A program made the position numbers and the translations under genes. Shown here in pieces: positions 24,942 to 34,810 of a stretch of DNA of 64,000 nucleotides. The notes under the pieces are model-generated. The model was not told the origin of the DNA. It worked only from the letters and a program-made list of their open reading frames with translations, and searched no databases. Source of the DNA: Hominenteromicrobium mulieris (lineage in GTDB: Bacteria > Bacillota > Clostridia > Oscillospirales > Acutalibacteraceae); assembly GCA_021029595.1 (NCBI GenBank), contig JAJJOY010000001.1, positions 1 to 64,000 of the forward strand. The letters run 5' to 3'. Position 1 is the first letter of the stretch, and the number at the start of each line of letters is the position of its first letter.

Positions 24942-27044
24942 ATGTCGAAACTCGTTATCGTTGAGTCGCCTGCCAAGGCGAAAACGATCAAGAAATATCT
25001 GGGCGGCGACTATGAAGTCATCGCTTCCATGGGCCATGTGCGCGATCTGCCGAAGGCGCGCCTGTGCGTGGACGTGAAAAACGATTTCAAGCCGAAATAT
25101 GCCATCATCAAGGGAAAGGAGAAGCTTGTTTCCGAACTGAAGGAAGCGGCCGAAGAGGCCGATACCGTGTATCTCGCGACCGACCCCGACCGCGAAGGCG
25201 AAGCAATCTCCTGGCACCTTGCGTATATCCTCGGCCTTGACGAGGATTACCACAACCGTGTCACGTTCAACGAGATTACGAAAACCGGCATCACGGAGGG
25301 CATGGCGCACCCGCGTTCCATCGACCAGAACCTTGTGAACGCCCAGCAGGCGCGCCGCATTCTCGACCGCCTTGTGGGCTATTCGCTCAGCCCGTTCCTC
25401 GCAAAAACGATTCGCCGCGGTCTTTCCGCAGGCCGTGTGCAGTCTGTTGCACTGCGCATCATCGTGGACCGCGAGGAAGAGATCCGCAAGTTTAAGCCCG
25501 AAGAATACTGGTCTATCGATGCACGCCTGACCGCTGAGGGTTCCCGCAGCATTTTCGGCGCATCGTTCTACGGCGATAAAAACGGCGAGATTAAAATCAC
25601 GAACAAAGAGCAGTCCGATAAAATCCTTGCCGACCTCGAATCCGCCGCGTTCATGGTGGAGTCCGTCAAAAAAGGCAAGAAGAACAAGCAGCCTGCACCG
25701 CCGTTCATCACATCCACCTTGCAGCAGGAAGCTTCGCGCAAGCTGGGCTTTCAGGCGAAGCGCACGATGAAAGCCGCGCAGGAGCTTTACGAAGGCGTGG
25801 ACATTGAGGGCATGGGTGCCGTGGGTCTCATCACTTATATGCGTACCGACTCTCTGCGCATTTCCGAAGACGCCGTGCAGGAGGCTGTGCAGTTCATCGG
25901 CGAGCGCTGGGGCAAGCAGTATTTGCCTTCTAAGCCACGCCATTATAAGGCGCGTGCCAACGCACAGGACGGTCACGAGGCCATTCGCCCCACCTCTGTC
26001 GCACTCACACCGAAGGACGTGGAATCTTCCCTTACAAAAGACCAGTACAAGCTTTATAAGCTCATTTGGGAGCGCTTTGTCGCGTGCCAGATGGCTAACT
26101 GTGTTTTGAACACCACGCAGGCGGTCATCACCGCAGGCGATTATATTTTTAAAGCAAGCGGCTACAACGTCGCGTTTGACGGCTACACTGTGCTCTACGA
26201 AGAGGGCCGCGACGTGGAAGAAGAAAAGGGCAAAGACCTGCCGAAGCTTGAAGCAGGCATGTCCCTGAAAGTCCGCGACCTCAAGGGTACGCAGCACTTT
26301 ACACAGCCGCCCGCACGCTTTACTGAAGCCTCGCTCATCAAGACGCTGGAGGAAAACGGCATCGGCCGCCCGTCCACGTATGCTGCGACCATCACAACCA
26401 TCACGAGCCGCGAATACGTCACGCGCGAAGGTAAGTCCTTTAAGCCCACCGAGCTCGGCGAAGTCATTACAAAGCTGATGAAAGAGCGTTTCCCGGACAT
26501 TGTGAATATCAAGTTCACCGCCGCCGTTGAAAAAGAGCTTGACGAAGTACAGAGCGGTCAGGAAGACTGGGTGCACACGCTGCACGACTTCTATGACGAC
26601 TTTGAGAAGACGCTCAAAAAGGCGAAGACCGAAATGGACGGCGTGAAGATTCAGCTTGAAGAAGACAAGACCGACCTTGTCTGCCCGAACTGCGGCAAGC
26701 CGATGGTCGTCAAATTCGGCCGCTACGGCAAGTTTATCGCCTGCTCCGGCTACCCGGAGTGCAAGACCGTGCAGAAAATCGTCAACGATACGGGTGCAAA
26801 GTGCCCGAAGTGCGGCGGCAAGATCATCGAGAAAAAATCGAAGCGCGGCCGTGTGTTCTACGGCTGCGACAACTACCCGAAGTGCGATTTCGTCTCTTGG
26901 GACGCGCCGTCCGACAAGACCTGCCCGGTCTGCGGTAAGGTGCTCTTAAAGAAAAAAGACAAAGCCCAGACGCTCTACTGCGTAACGCCGGGCTGCACTT
27001 ACACGTTCAATAAGGACGACGCGGGGGAGAAAGATGGAGAATAA
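24942..27044 (+). CDS. topA: DNA topoisomerase I
   Basis: 700 residues, type IA. The Toprim domain begins KLVIVESPAKAKTIKKYLGG and carries the TDPDREGEAISWH acidic triad. The catalytic Tyr is in GLITYMRTDS. Three C-terminal zinc ribbons follow: CPNC...CSGYPEC, CPKC...CDNYPKC and CPVC...CVTPGC. It relaxes negative supercoils. RBS AGGAGA. The end overlaps trmFO by 11 bp, the usual Firmicute topA-trmFO pair. Confidence 0.98.
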   Translation: MSKLVIVESPAKAKTIKKYLGGDYEVIASMGHVRDLPKARLCVDVKNDFKPKYAIIKGKEKLVSELKEAAEEADTVYLATDPDREGEAISWHLAYILGLDEDYHNRVTFNEITKTGITEGMAHPRSIDQNLVNAQQARRILDRLVGYSLSPFLAKTIRRGLSAGRVQSVALRIIVDREEEIRKFKPEEYWSIDARLTAEGSRSIFGASFYGDKNGEIKITNKEQSDKILADLESAAFMVESVKKGKKNKQPAPPFITSTLQQEASRKLGFQAKRTMKAAQELYEGVDIEGMGAVGLITYMRTDSLRISEDAVQEAVQFIGERWGKQYLPSKPRHYKARANAQDGHEAIRPTSVALTPKDVESSLTKDQYKLYKLIWERFVACQMANCVLNTTQAVITAGDYIFKASGYNVAFDGYTVLYEEGRDVEEEKGKDLPKLEAGMSLKVRDLKGTQHFTQPPARFTEASLIKTLEENGIGRPSTYAATITTITSREYVTREGKSFKPTELGEVITKLMKERFPDIVNIKFTAAVEKELDEVQSGQEDWVHTLHDFYDDFEKTLKKAKTEMDGVKIQLEEDKTDLVCPNCGKPMVVKFGRYGKFIACSGYPECKTVQKIVNDTGAKCPKCGGKIIEKKSKRGRVFYGCDNYPKCDFVSWDAPSDKTCPVCGKVLLKKKDKAQTLYCVTPGCTYTFNKDDAGEKDGE

Positions 27045-28350
27045 GCAGACCGTCACCGTCATCGGCGCGGGTCTTGCCGGCTCCGAAGCGGCGTGGCAGA
27101 TTGCGCAGGCGGGGTATCCTGTGCGCCTTTTCGAGATGAAGCCACAGAAGTTTTCGCCCGCGCATAAAAGCGCCGGGTTTGCGGAGCTCATCTGCTCGAA
27201 TTCTTTGAAGGCTGCGCGCATCGACAGCGCCGCCGGGCTTTTGAAAGAGGAAATGCGCCGCATGGATTCTCTGCTCGTTGCCTGTGCGGATAAAACCGCC
27301 GTGCCCGCAGGCGGCGCGCTCGCCGTTGACCGCGACCGCTTTTCAGAGCTCGTCACAAAAGCGATCACGGAGCATCCGAACATCGAAGTGATGCACGGCG
27401 AAGTGACGGAAATTCCCGCAGAGGGCGTGACCGTTATTGCAAGCGGCCCGCTGACGAGCGACACGCTTGCCGAACAGATCACGAACTTATGCGGCGGTGC
27501 GCTCAGCTTTTTCGATGCCGCCGCACCGATCGTCACGCGTGAAAGCCTTGATATGGAGCACTGCTTCACGGCCTCCCGCTACGATAAGGGCGACGACGAT
27601 TACATCAACTGCCCGATGAACAAAGAGGAGTACGATGCGTTTTATGAAGCGCTTATCACCGCGGAGCGCGCGCCCATTCACGATTTTGACGTGATGAACC
27701 CGAAGGTCTACGAGGGCTGCATGCCCATTGAAGTCATGGCACAGCGCGGACACGATACGATTCGCTTCGGCCCGTTGAAGCCGGTCGGCTTACGCGACCC
27801 CCGCACGGGTCACCGCCCGTGGGCCGTGGTGCAGCTGCGCACCGAAAACGCAGAAAAAACGCTGTTCAATCTTGTAGGATTCCAGACAAACTTGAAATTT
27901 CCCGAGCAAAAGCGCGTGTTCGGTATGATTCCCGGCCTGAAAAACGCCGAGTACATGCGCTACGGCGTGATGCACCGCAACACGTTCCTCGATTCGCCGA
28001 AGCTTTTGAACGCGGATTTCTCCATGCGCACGCGCCCGGAGCTGTTCTTTGCGGGGCAGATGACCGGCGTGGAGGGCTATATGGAATCGGCGTCGTCCGG
28101 CTTGCTTGCGGGACGCAACGCCGTGCGCCGTTTAGAGGGCAAAGCGCCGCTCATTTTGCCCATCACTACCATGATGGGCTCACTTGCAGAGCACGCCGCG
28201 CACAGTCCCTCGAAAGATTTCCAGCCGATGGGTGCGAACTTCGGCATTCTGCCCGTCATTGAGCCGCACATTCGTGACAAAAAAGAGCGCTACGCCGCGC
28301 TTTCCGCTCGCGCGCTCGAAGACCTTGCCGAAACACTGAAAAACGCATAA
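27034..28350 (+). CDS. trmFO: methylenetetrahydrofolate--tRNA-(uracil-5-)-methyltransferase
   Basis: 438 residues. FAD-binding VIGAGLAGSEAAWQIA is at about 9-24, followed by FAELICSNSLKA. A second part has TGVEGYMESASSGLLAG and LPITTMMGSLAEHA. It makes m5U54 in the T-loop of tRNA using methylene-THF and FADH2, a route typical of Gram-positive bacteria. The ATG is preceded by GGGGGAG and lies inside the topA end. A bidirectional terminator follows. Confidence 0.97.
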   Translation: MENKQTVTVIGAGLAGSEAAWQIAQAGYPVRLFEMKPQKFSPAHKSAGFAELICSNSLKAARIDSAAGLLKEEMRRMDSLLVACADKTAVPAGGALAVDRDRFSELVTKAITEHPNIEVMHGEVTEIPAEGVTVIASGPLTSDTLAEQITNLCGGALSFFDAAAPIVTRESLDMEHCFTASRYDKGDDDYINCPMNKEEYDAFYEALITAERAPIHDFDVMNPKVYEGCMPIEVMAQRGHDTIRFGPLKPVGLRDPRTGHRPWAVVQLRTENAEKTLFNLVGFQTNLKFPEQKRVFGMIPGLKNAEYMRYGVMHRNTFLDSPKLLNADFSMRTRPELFFAGQMTGVEGYMESASSGLLAGRNAVRRLEGKAPLILPITTMMGSLAEHAAHSPSKDFQPMGANFGILPVIEPHIRDKKERYAALSARALEDLAETLKNA

Positions 28351-28364
28351 GGGACGAACGATAG

Positions 28365-28411
28365 AAAACCCCCGACAAGCTGAAGCACATTTCAGCTGTC
28401 GAGGGTTTTTC
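28365..28411. terminator. bidirectional terminator between trmFO and the accessory island
   Basis: AAAACCCCCGACAAGCTGAA (28365-28384) pairs with TTCAGCTGTCGAGGGTTTT (28391-28409) with few mismatches. T-runs flank the stem on both strands, so it can stop transcription from both convergent sides. Confidence 0.85.
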
Positions 28412-28427
28412 GCTGTATTTTCAGATT

Positions 28428-29681
28428 TTACTCGCCGATAAACGCGTTGTGCTTACGCAGCAATGCTTGAATTTTCTTCACGTCCGTTTCCGGGAAATCG
28501 GTGTGTTCCTGCGCGGCAACGGCAGCCGCAACACCGGTGGCTTCACCCGTGCTGCAACACGTGGGCATAATACGGAATGATGCCTGTGCCTCGTGACTGC
28601 CGGAAATGCAGCGGCCGGCTGCAAGCAGGTTTTTGATGTTCTTCGGCATCAGGCTTCGATAGGGAATGGTGTAATACGTGCCCTCTTTGAAGTAATAATG
28701 GCTCGTGCCGGTGCCCTCCGGGTTGTGAATGTCAATATCATAGTTACACGCCGCAATACCGTCTTCAAAATGTACGCAATCCTTGAGATCCGTGACCGTC
28801 AGCGTGTACACACCGTCGATCATACGGCTTTCGCGCACGCCGATCTCCGGGGCGGAGGACAGCAGCGTGCTGTTTTCAAACCCCTCGCAGTTTTCTTTGA
28901 GGAACGTGTAAAGCTCGAACATTTGGCGGCGGGCTTCGCGCTCGGCAAAGCTTAAGTCATAAAGATCGAACGGCGATCGCTTCACAATGCGCGTAGAGTT
29001 GAGGTGCAGTACGCCGTCTGCGACATATTTGAATTTCAGCACGTCTTCGCGCGGGTTTTTGATTTTGCCGTCCTCACGGAATTTTCTGTAAAGCGCGTTG
29101 ATCTTCTCCGTGTTTTTGAACGCGAGGTCAACGTCTACGCCGGACATGCGGAAGCACAGCGTCATCGGCTGACAAAGATTGTCTTCCTCGCGGCCAATGC
29201 GGTACGGTGCACCGGCACATGCCGTCAGATCGGCGTCGCCCGTGGCATCGATGAAATAGTCGGCCTCAAAGGTCACTTCGCCGCCCTTGCCCAGGATTGT
29301 CACGGACATAATGCGGTCACAGTCGCGCTCGGCACGCAGCAGGTAGGCGTGGAACAGCACATCTACGCCGCTCTCTTCGGTCATTTCATCGAAGACGAGC
29401 TTTAAAACTTCTTCGCTGAACGTCACGCGGTTCGTCATCAGTCCGCCCTTTTTCTCGAGGCGATCCAGAATCTCGGTAAAAATACCGTCGGAAAGCAGCG
29501 TCGTTTTGCCGTCGATTTTCGTTGTGTAGCCCATAAAGGGGTTGACGTAGCAATTTCCGGCTGCACCGCCGAGAAATCCGCTTTTCTCCAAAAGCAGCAC
29601 CTTTGCGCCTTCCCTTGCAGCGGAGACCGCTGCTGCGGTACCGGCAAAACCGCCGCCGACTACGATCACATCATATTTCAT
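28428..29681 (-). CDS. FAD-dependent oxidoreductase (FAD_oxidored family), copy 1 of 3 in the island
   Basis: 417 residues, cytosolic, no signal peptide. The FAD fold starts VIVVGGGFAGTAAAVSAA, followed by EKSGFLGGAAGN. Family landmarks are FIDATGDADLTACAGA (about 150), GVRESRMIDG (about 284) and the C-terminal LLAAGRCISGS...RIMPTCCSTGEATGV. This fits PF12831-type oxidoreductases, common in gut carbohydrate loci and mostly of unknown substrate. RBS GGAGGAG. It follows copy 2 by 21 bp in the same transcript. No partner electron-transfer subunit is encoded nearby. Confidence 0.88.
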   Translation of the reverse strand: MKYDVIVVGGGFAGTAAAVSAAREGAKVLLLEKSGFLGGAAGNCYVNPFMGYTTKIDGKTTLLSDGIFTEILDRLEKKGGLMTNRVTFSEEVLKLVFDEMTEESGVDVLFHAYLLRAERDCDRIMSVTILGKGGEVTFEADYFIDATGDADLTACAGAPYRIGREEDNLCQPMTLCFRMSGVDVDLAFKNTEKINALYRKFREDGKIKNPREDVLKFKYVADGVLHLNSTRIVKRSPFDLYDLSFAEREARRQMFELYTFLKENCEGFENSTLLSSAPEIGVRESRMIDGVYTLTVTDLKDCVHFEDGIAACNYDIDIHNPEGTGTSHYYFKEGTYYTIPYRSLMPKNIKNLLAAGRCISGSHEAQASFRIMPTCCSTGEATGVAAAVAAQEHTDFPETDVKKIQALLRKHNAFIGE

Positions 29682-29702
29682 GTTAAACTCCTCCGTTGTG
29701 TT

Positions 29703-31052
29703 TTAGTGAAAATACGCGCCGTTTTCGCGCAGTGTTTCTCTCAATTTATCTGTATCGACCGCATGTACGTCGCCGTTTGCATTTGCAGCAAACGCGGCTG
29801 TCACACCTGCGGCTTCGCCCATTGTGAGGCACACGGGCATCACACGCACAGAGCCCTGAATGCGCTTATCACACGAAATGGAACGCCCGGAGACGATCAC
29901 GTTTTTCACGCCCTGCGGCAGCAAAGCGCGGTAGGGAATGCCGTGCGACTCGCCCGGGCCGTAGCGGGCATCACGCTTTTCACCGTCGATCTTGCCGACG
30001 GCTGCAAGCTTCGCTTCCTCGAGCGTATAGTGCACGTCGAGATAATAGCTGTTGCGGCAGATCTCGTCCGGAAAATCGGCTTTCGTAACGTAATCCTCCA
30101 CGGTCAGCTTGTAATCGCCGGCGATGCGTCGGCTTTCGCGCACGCCCATCACGGGCGCAGTGGCAACAAGGTACGCGTTGCCGAAGGCCTCCGGGAAATA
30201 AGTTGCGAGGGCATCGCGGTACTGTTTTGCAATGCGTCTGCCGCGCATCATCACTTCAGAGACTGATTTCGGGTCGGTAGAATCAAGTCCGAACAAGTGC
30301 CCGGCGTTGAAGCCGACCGTATTCGGGCCGATGATGTTGTTGCACAGGTGCGTGTCTAAGATTTCCGGGAAACGGTCGTCGTTCGGCAGCAGGTGTGTAA
30401 AGCTTTTTTTGTTGTTTGGGTGTATGCCGCCATTTCTGTGCCCGTATTTCGGGTGATATAAGTAGGCATACAAGTCTACATTGGACAAAATAAAACACAA
30501 GGTGGAGGGCATCGGCTCGCCGTCTTCTTCAAACTCGTACCTTGCACCCGCCCATACGGCAAGGTCGCCGTCACCGGTGCAGTCGATATACGTTTTGGCG
30601 CTGTATGCCGTGAACCCGGCTTTGTTCGCCGTTACAATGGCGTGCACTTCGCCGTTTTCGGCATCCACGTCGCAGAGAAATGTGTTGAACAGCACCGTAA
30701 CGCCGTATTCCTGCATCAGGTCGTCATAGATGCGTTTCAGCCCCTCCGGGTCAATCGGCACCCAGTCAACGTCGGTCGGTGCCACGTGCGGAGAAAGTGC
30801 CTTCGAGCGCTCGAAAACGGTCTCGGCAAGACCGCGGTAAATGATTCTCTCTTTATCCGAAAACGGACACCATGCGGGGACTAATCCGGAAGTGCCCATG
30901 CCGCCGAGCGAGCCGGTTGCTTCCAGTAAAAGCGTTTTTGCGCCGGTGCGCGCCGCTGCGGCCGCCGCCGTGCAGCCCGAGGGGCCGCCGCCAACCACGA
31001 TCACGTCGTAATCGGTATTGAGCGGAATGGAACGGGATCTAAGGGTATACAT
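29703..31052 (-). CDS. FAD-dependent oxidoreductase (FAD_oxidored family), copy 2 of 3 in the island
   Basis: 449 residues. The FAD fold is VIVVGGGPSGCTAAAAAA, then EATGSLGGMGTSGLVPAW. Shared landmarks with the two other copies are YIDCTGDGDLAVWAGA, GVRESRRIAGDYKLTVEDY, PYRALLPQGV and a C-terminal GRSISCDKRIQGSVRVMP...TMGEAAGV. A His/Asn-rich insertion near YLYHPKYGHRNGGIHPNNKK is unique to this copy and may shape substrate choice. RBS AGAGG. It lies 130 bp after the sensor kinase and probably in the same operon. The substrate is unknown. Confidence 0.88.
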   Translation of the reverse strand: MYTLRSRSIPLNTDYDVIVVGGGPSGCTAAAAAARTGAKTLLLEATGSLGGMGTSGLVPAWCPFSDKERIIYRGLAETVFERSKALSPHVAPTDVDWVPIDPEGLKRIYDDLMQEYGVTVLFNTFLCDVDAENGEVHAIVTANKAGFTAYSAKTYIDCTGDGDLAVWAGARYEFEEDGEPMPSTLCFILSNVDLYAYLYHPKYGHRNGGIHPNNKKSFTHLLPNDDRFPEILDTHLCNNIIGPNTVGFNAGHLFGLDSTDPKSVSEVMMRGRRIAKQYRDALATYFPEAFGNAYLVATAPVMGVRESRRIAGDYKLTVEDYVTKADFPDEICRNSYYLDVHYTLEEAKLAAVGKIDGEKRDARYGPGESHGIPYRALLPQGVKNVIVSGRSISCDKRIQGSVRVMPVCLTMGEAAGVTAAFAANANGDVHAVDTDKLRETLRENGAYFH

Positions 31053-31182
31053 GTTGAACCTCTTTTCATCTTTAGATCAGGCAGATAAACGCTGCGCTGC
31101 TTTAAAGATAACGAAGACAAGCGAAAAAAACAAGAGGTGAATATGCAGTGCGTAGTATTTTAGTAAAAATCGATATAAAGCA

Positions 31183-33036
31183 TCAATTTTGCTCTGCGCC
31201 GCCGATGGGGCGCTCCGCGTGGATCTGCGGGGAATCGTTGCGGGAATAGGGGACGCGGATCGTCACCGTGGTGCCGACCAGAATGGCGGAATCGATCTCA
31301 AACATAAAATCATCATCGTAATAAATGTGCAGGCGCTCCAAAATATTGCCGATGCCGTAGCCGCCGCGCTTAGTGTTTACGACGGGCTTATCCTTTTTGG
31401 CAAGGATCTCTGTCAGCTTGCCTTTATCCATACCGATGCCGTTATCCTGTATGCGGATCTGCACATAGCTGCCGATGCGCTCGGCGGAAAGGCAGATGAC
31501 ACCTGCGCGGTCATCGAGCTCATATAAGCCGTGAAACAGGCTGTTTTCCACGATCGGCTGCAAAATGAGCTTCATGATGGGGTAATCTGCAATAGACGGA
31601 TCGATTTTCGTGATGAGCTCCACCGTGCGGCCGCGGCTCAGGTTCGTCAGCTCCACAAACAGTCGCACGTGCTCCGCCTCGTCACTGAGCGGCAGGAAAT
31701 CGCTGCCGTTGCTGAGACTGAGGCGGTAAAAACGCGCAAGCTTCACAACGATGTCCACCGTCTCCATATCGCCGTTTGCGGTCGCTTTCCAAGAGATTAG
31801 ATCGAGTGTATTATAGAGAAAATGCGGGTTGATCTGGGCCTGCAGGGCGCGCAGCTCCATGTCCTTCAGGTTTTTGCCGAGGTTATACCGCTCGTCAATC
31901 AGTACGCTGATGCGCCGCACCATGAAATTGAAGCTGTTTTGCAGCTCGCCGATCTCATCATCGCTGTCCACGATACAACTTACATTTAAATCGCCGTTTT
32001 CTACACGCTGCACCTGCTTTGCAAGCGTTTTGATACGCCGCGTGCTGTATTTTGCGTAGACATAGGAGAGAATGAACGCGATTACGCTGATGATGATGGT
32101 CAGCACAATCATTTGATTGCGTAGATCTTTGACGGGAGAAAGCAGGTTATTCATGGAAGCGACCGTGAATATGCGGCAGCCGTCGAAAACGGGCGCGGAA
32201 AGACCGAACACCGATTCGCCCTGCGTCTGCACACCGGAAAATGAACCCGTTTCTTTTTGAAGCTCATGAATATCAGCCGCAAGCTCTTCATCGGAAAGCG
32301 TCAGAGAGCTGTCCGCACCGCAAATGATATTGAGGTTTTCGTCTACAAGATAGGCCGCGCTCGGTTCGGTGTAGTTGCCATGGCGCAGCATGTTTAATAC
32401 ATCGCTTTTCAAAATATCCACGCGCACCGCACCGAGGACCGTGTTGATATCCTTGCGACTGCGAATGAGCGTGACAACGGACAGAACCTCCTGCGGCTTC
32501 GACAGCGGCTGACGAAATGTGCTCGGCGGCAAAAACGCCCGCATGCCGTGTTCGGCCAAAAGCCGTTTATACCAATCCGCATCGGAAATTTCGCTTAACG
32601 GATACGTAATGTAGTGACTGCGGCTATACCGAAACGAATCGCTGATATAAAGCCGGATTTGATATACGCCGTACAGCGTGCGTGTGGATTCAATTGTTTT
32701 GTACAACGCATTTATGTCATCGTATTCTTCGCTGAAGCTGATGTTGCTATCTTGCTTTTCCAACACCTCATGCACATCCGAAAGCTGCGCCACGGAGGAG
32801 GATATGGTCGCAAGGCGGTTAAGCTCAGATTCAAGCTCATTTTCCGTCTGCTGTAAGTAAAGCCCTGTGATTTCCATCGATTGCTTTTCGATGATCTTTG
32901 TGCTCTGGTAGGTGGCGAACATTGTGTGGGCAATGATGGGAATAAAAATGAGAAGAAAGTACGACGCAAAGAGCTTTACGTGTATAGAACAGTTTTTATA
33001 CCGCAGCGCAAGGTAGGAGAAAGGGTTCATCATCAT
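31183..33036 (-). CDS. YesM-like sensor histidine kinase
   Basis: 617 residues. TM1 (about 23-43) and TM2 (about 300-322) enclose a large extracellular Cache-like domain. A HAMP region follows (TRRIKTLAKQVQRVENGDLN). The His_kinase domain carries the phospho-acceptor in QAQINPHFLYNTLD, and the HATPase has LQPIVENSLFHG and GGYGIGNILERL. This is the LytS/YesM architecture that senses sugars with adjacent binding-protein importers. Three consecutive ATG codons overlap the regulator's TGA; GGAGG lies 4, 7 or 10 bp away, so the exact start is uncertain by two residues. Confidence 0.92.
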   Translation of the reverse strand: MMMNPFSYLALRYKNCSIHVKLFASYFLLIFIPIIAHTMFATYQSTKIIEKQSMEITGLYLQQTENELESELNRLATISSSVAQLSDVHEVLEKQDSNISFSEEYDDINALYKTIESTRTLYGVYQIRLYISDSFRYSRSHYITYPLSEISDADWYKRLLAEHGMRAFLPPSTFRQPLSKPQEVLSVVTLIRSRKDINTVLGAVRVDILKSDVLNMLRHGNYTEPSAAYLVDENLNIICGADSSLTLSDEELAADIHELQKETGSFSGVQTQGESVFGLSAPVFDGCRIFTVASMNNLLSPVKDLRNQMIVLTIIISVIAFILSYVYAKYSTRRIKTLAKQVQRVENGDLNVSCIVDSDDEIGELQNSFNFMVRRISVLIDERYNLGKNLKDMELRALQAQINPHFLYNTLDLISWKATANGDMETVDIVVKLARFYRLSLSNGSDFLPLSDEAEHVRLFVELTNLSRGRTVELITKIDPSIADYPIMKLILQPIVENSLFHGLYELDDRAGVICLSAERIGSYVQIRIQDNGIGMDKGKLTEILAKKDKPVVNTKRGGYGIGNILERLHIYYDDDFMFEIDSAILVGTTVTIRVPYSRNDSPQIHAERPIGGAEQN

Positions 33037-34589
33037 TCGCCCTCCGTGCCGGAAAAGGAGATGCTGCCGTATTTGTTGCGGTACGCACGCGGGCTTTCGC
33101 CGAAATACTTCGTGAACAAACGCGTGAAGTAGTTCTGGTTCGCGTAGCCGAGCGCATCGGCGATCTCGCCGAACTTCATATTCGTCTCGCACACAAACTT
33201 CCGGGCTTTTTTCATTTTGGTATCCAGAATAAACTGGTTCAGTGTGCGCTTGGTGTTCTTTTTATAAAGGTAGCAAAGGTAGTTCGGCGTTACGAAAACG
33301 CGCTGAGCGATCTCACGAATGGAGAGTTCCTTATCGTAATTTTGCGTGATATACTGCTCCACTTCGAGCACGATGCGACTTTTGTTATCGAGGTTCGAGA
33401 TGCTGTCGATGTGCTTTTGCAGCTGTGCGAGCAGATAATCGTGCACGACGGAAAGGCTCGGCGCAAAGTGAATGAACTCCGAAATATACTGGCTGCCGTC
33501 CTGCTCGTTCTGCTTGCCCTGACGGCTGAGCCAATATGCAATGGACGCGAGCGCCTCGCGAATCTGCGGAATATCCTGCTCGCGGCAGGCGGAAAGTGAA
33601 TCAATATAGCTGTTAAGGAAATTTGTAGCTTGCGTGAAATCGTTTGCCAAAATGCGGTCGTACAGCTCGCGCTGCATATCCTGCGAGGGCACAAACGGCT
33701 TTTGGCTCAAATCTCTGTAAAAGATTACGCGCCCGTAGCCGAGCAGGAACGCGGCGCGCACCGCTGCGCGGGCTTCGTCATATGCTTCGCGCAGATATTT
33801 GAAATCCGTGCACAAATTGCTCACGCCGACGACCACATCGGCCTGACCGCTGTCGAGCGTGGTGAAGAACGGGCTGAGCTTCACCTCCGCCGTTTTGCGG
33901 TTTAAAAAGTCCTGCGAAACATTCGCGTGCAGAATGTAGCCCTTACCCGCGCAGGACATCACAAATTTACCATCGAACATGCGCGCCGCGACCGTTTGGA
34001 ACGCCAAGTAGTGGCGAGAAACCAAAAGCAGATCGTCGAGCTGATTGTCGTACGCGCGGTCTGCTATGTGCTCGCCCGCCGTATTCATCTGCACAATGAC
34101 AGTCACGAGCGGCGCATGCAGATCCAGCGGCAGATCAGACGGGATCTCGTTTTCGCTGCACTGCAAAAGGGAAAGCGCAAGATCGGCTTCGTTCTGCGGC
34201 AGATGCACTTTCTTATTCATACACTTCTTTTTGGCTTTTTCCACGGCGCCGATGAGCTCGTGCAGTTGCAACGGCTTATAGAGGTAATCCACGGCTTCGA
34301 GCTTGATGGCGTTTTTGAGGTATTCTTTATCGGAATAGCCGCTGAAGAAAATGACCTGCAGAGATGGGTGAGAGGGCAGCACCTCATTGATGAGTGCAAT
34401 GCCGTCAAGCTTCGGCATACGGATGTCACAAATGATGATATCCGGGTCCGTATCGTGGATGAGCACCATGGCCTCCAACCCGTCTGCCGCTTCACCCACG
34501 ATGCGCACGTCCATCACTTCCCAGTTTACGGAAGCGCGTATGCCCTGGCGCGTCATCTCGGAATCGTCCACAACGATCATTTTATACAT
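33033..34589 (-). CDS. YesN-like response regulator with AraC-type DNA-binding domain
   Basis: 518 residues. The receiver domain (MIVVDDSEMTRQGI, phospho-Asp in IIICDIRMPKLDG, Lys in YKPLQ) is followed by a linker region of about 260 residues. A C-terminal pair of AraC-type helix-turn-helices follows (SIREIAQRVFVTPNYLCYLYKK and KFGEIADALGYANQNYFTRLFTKYFG). It should control the divergent importer operon and its own operon in response to the YesM-like kinase. The ATG at 34589 has GGGGAGG upstream and is chosen over the in-frame start at 34646. Confidence 0.93.
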   Translation of the reverse strand: MYKMIVVDDSEMTRQGIRASVNWEVMDVRIVGEAADGLEAMVLIHDTDPDIIICDIRMPKLDGIALINEVLPSHPSLQVIFFSGYSDKEYLKNAIKLEAVDYLYKPLQLHELIGAVEKAKKKCMNKKVHLPQNEADLALSLLQCSENEIPSDLPLDLHAPLVTVIVQMNTAGEHIADRAYDNQLDDLLLVSRHYLAFQTVAARMFDGKFVMSCAGKGYILHANVSQDFLNRKTAEVKLSPFFTTLDSGQADVVVGVSNLCTDFKYLREAYDEARAAVRAAFLLGYGRVIFYRDLSQKPFVPSQDMQRELYDRILANDFTQATNFLNSYIDSLSACREQDIPQIREALASIAYWLSRQGKQNEQDGSQYISEFIHFAPSLSVVHDYLLAQLQKHIDSISNLDNKSRIVLEVEQYITQNYDKELSIREIAQRVFVTPNYLCYLYKKNTKRTLNQFILDTKMKKARKFVCETNMKFGEIADALGYANQNYFTRLFTKYFGESPRAYRNKYGSISFSGTEGE

Positions 34590-34688
34590 TCCAAATCCTC
34601 CCCAAAGAATCGACCGGGGCATTTCCCCAATGTCGAAAACAAGCACAAAATAAAAACCTTTGTGCGTATGGCTTGCTACATTGTCATC

Positions 34689-34717
34689 ATTATAACAGAA
34701 TTTACGGCAAATTTCCA
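34689..34717 (-). promoter_or_regulatory. candidate promoter of the yesN-yesM-oxidoreductase operon
   Basis: On the minus strand, TGGAAA (34712-34717), a 17-bp spacer and a perfect TATAAT (34689-34694) precede the regulator gene by about 100 bp. The -35 matches 4 of 6 positions, which leaves room for activation. Confidence 0.45.
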
Positions 34718-34774
34718 GAATTGCGGCATAAATAGTAGGATTTTTTAGAAGAAGTCACGGAAATCAACGATAAA

Positions 34775-34810
34775 TTAGCACACAACTACGATTTTTGATA
34801 TAATTCAAAA
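34775..34810 (+). promoter_or_regulatory. candidate promoter of the importer operon, -10 inside an inverted repeat
   Basis: TTAGCA (34775-34780), an 18-bp spacer and a perfect TATAAT (34799-34804). The -10 is flanked by TTTTGA (34793-34798) and TCAAAA (34805-34810), a perfect inverted repeat centred on the box and thus a possible operator. The leader would be about 200 bases long. Confidence 0.45.
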
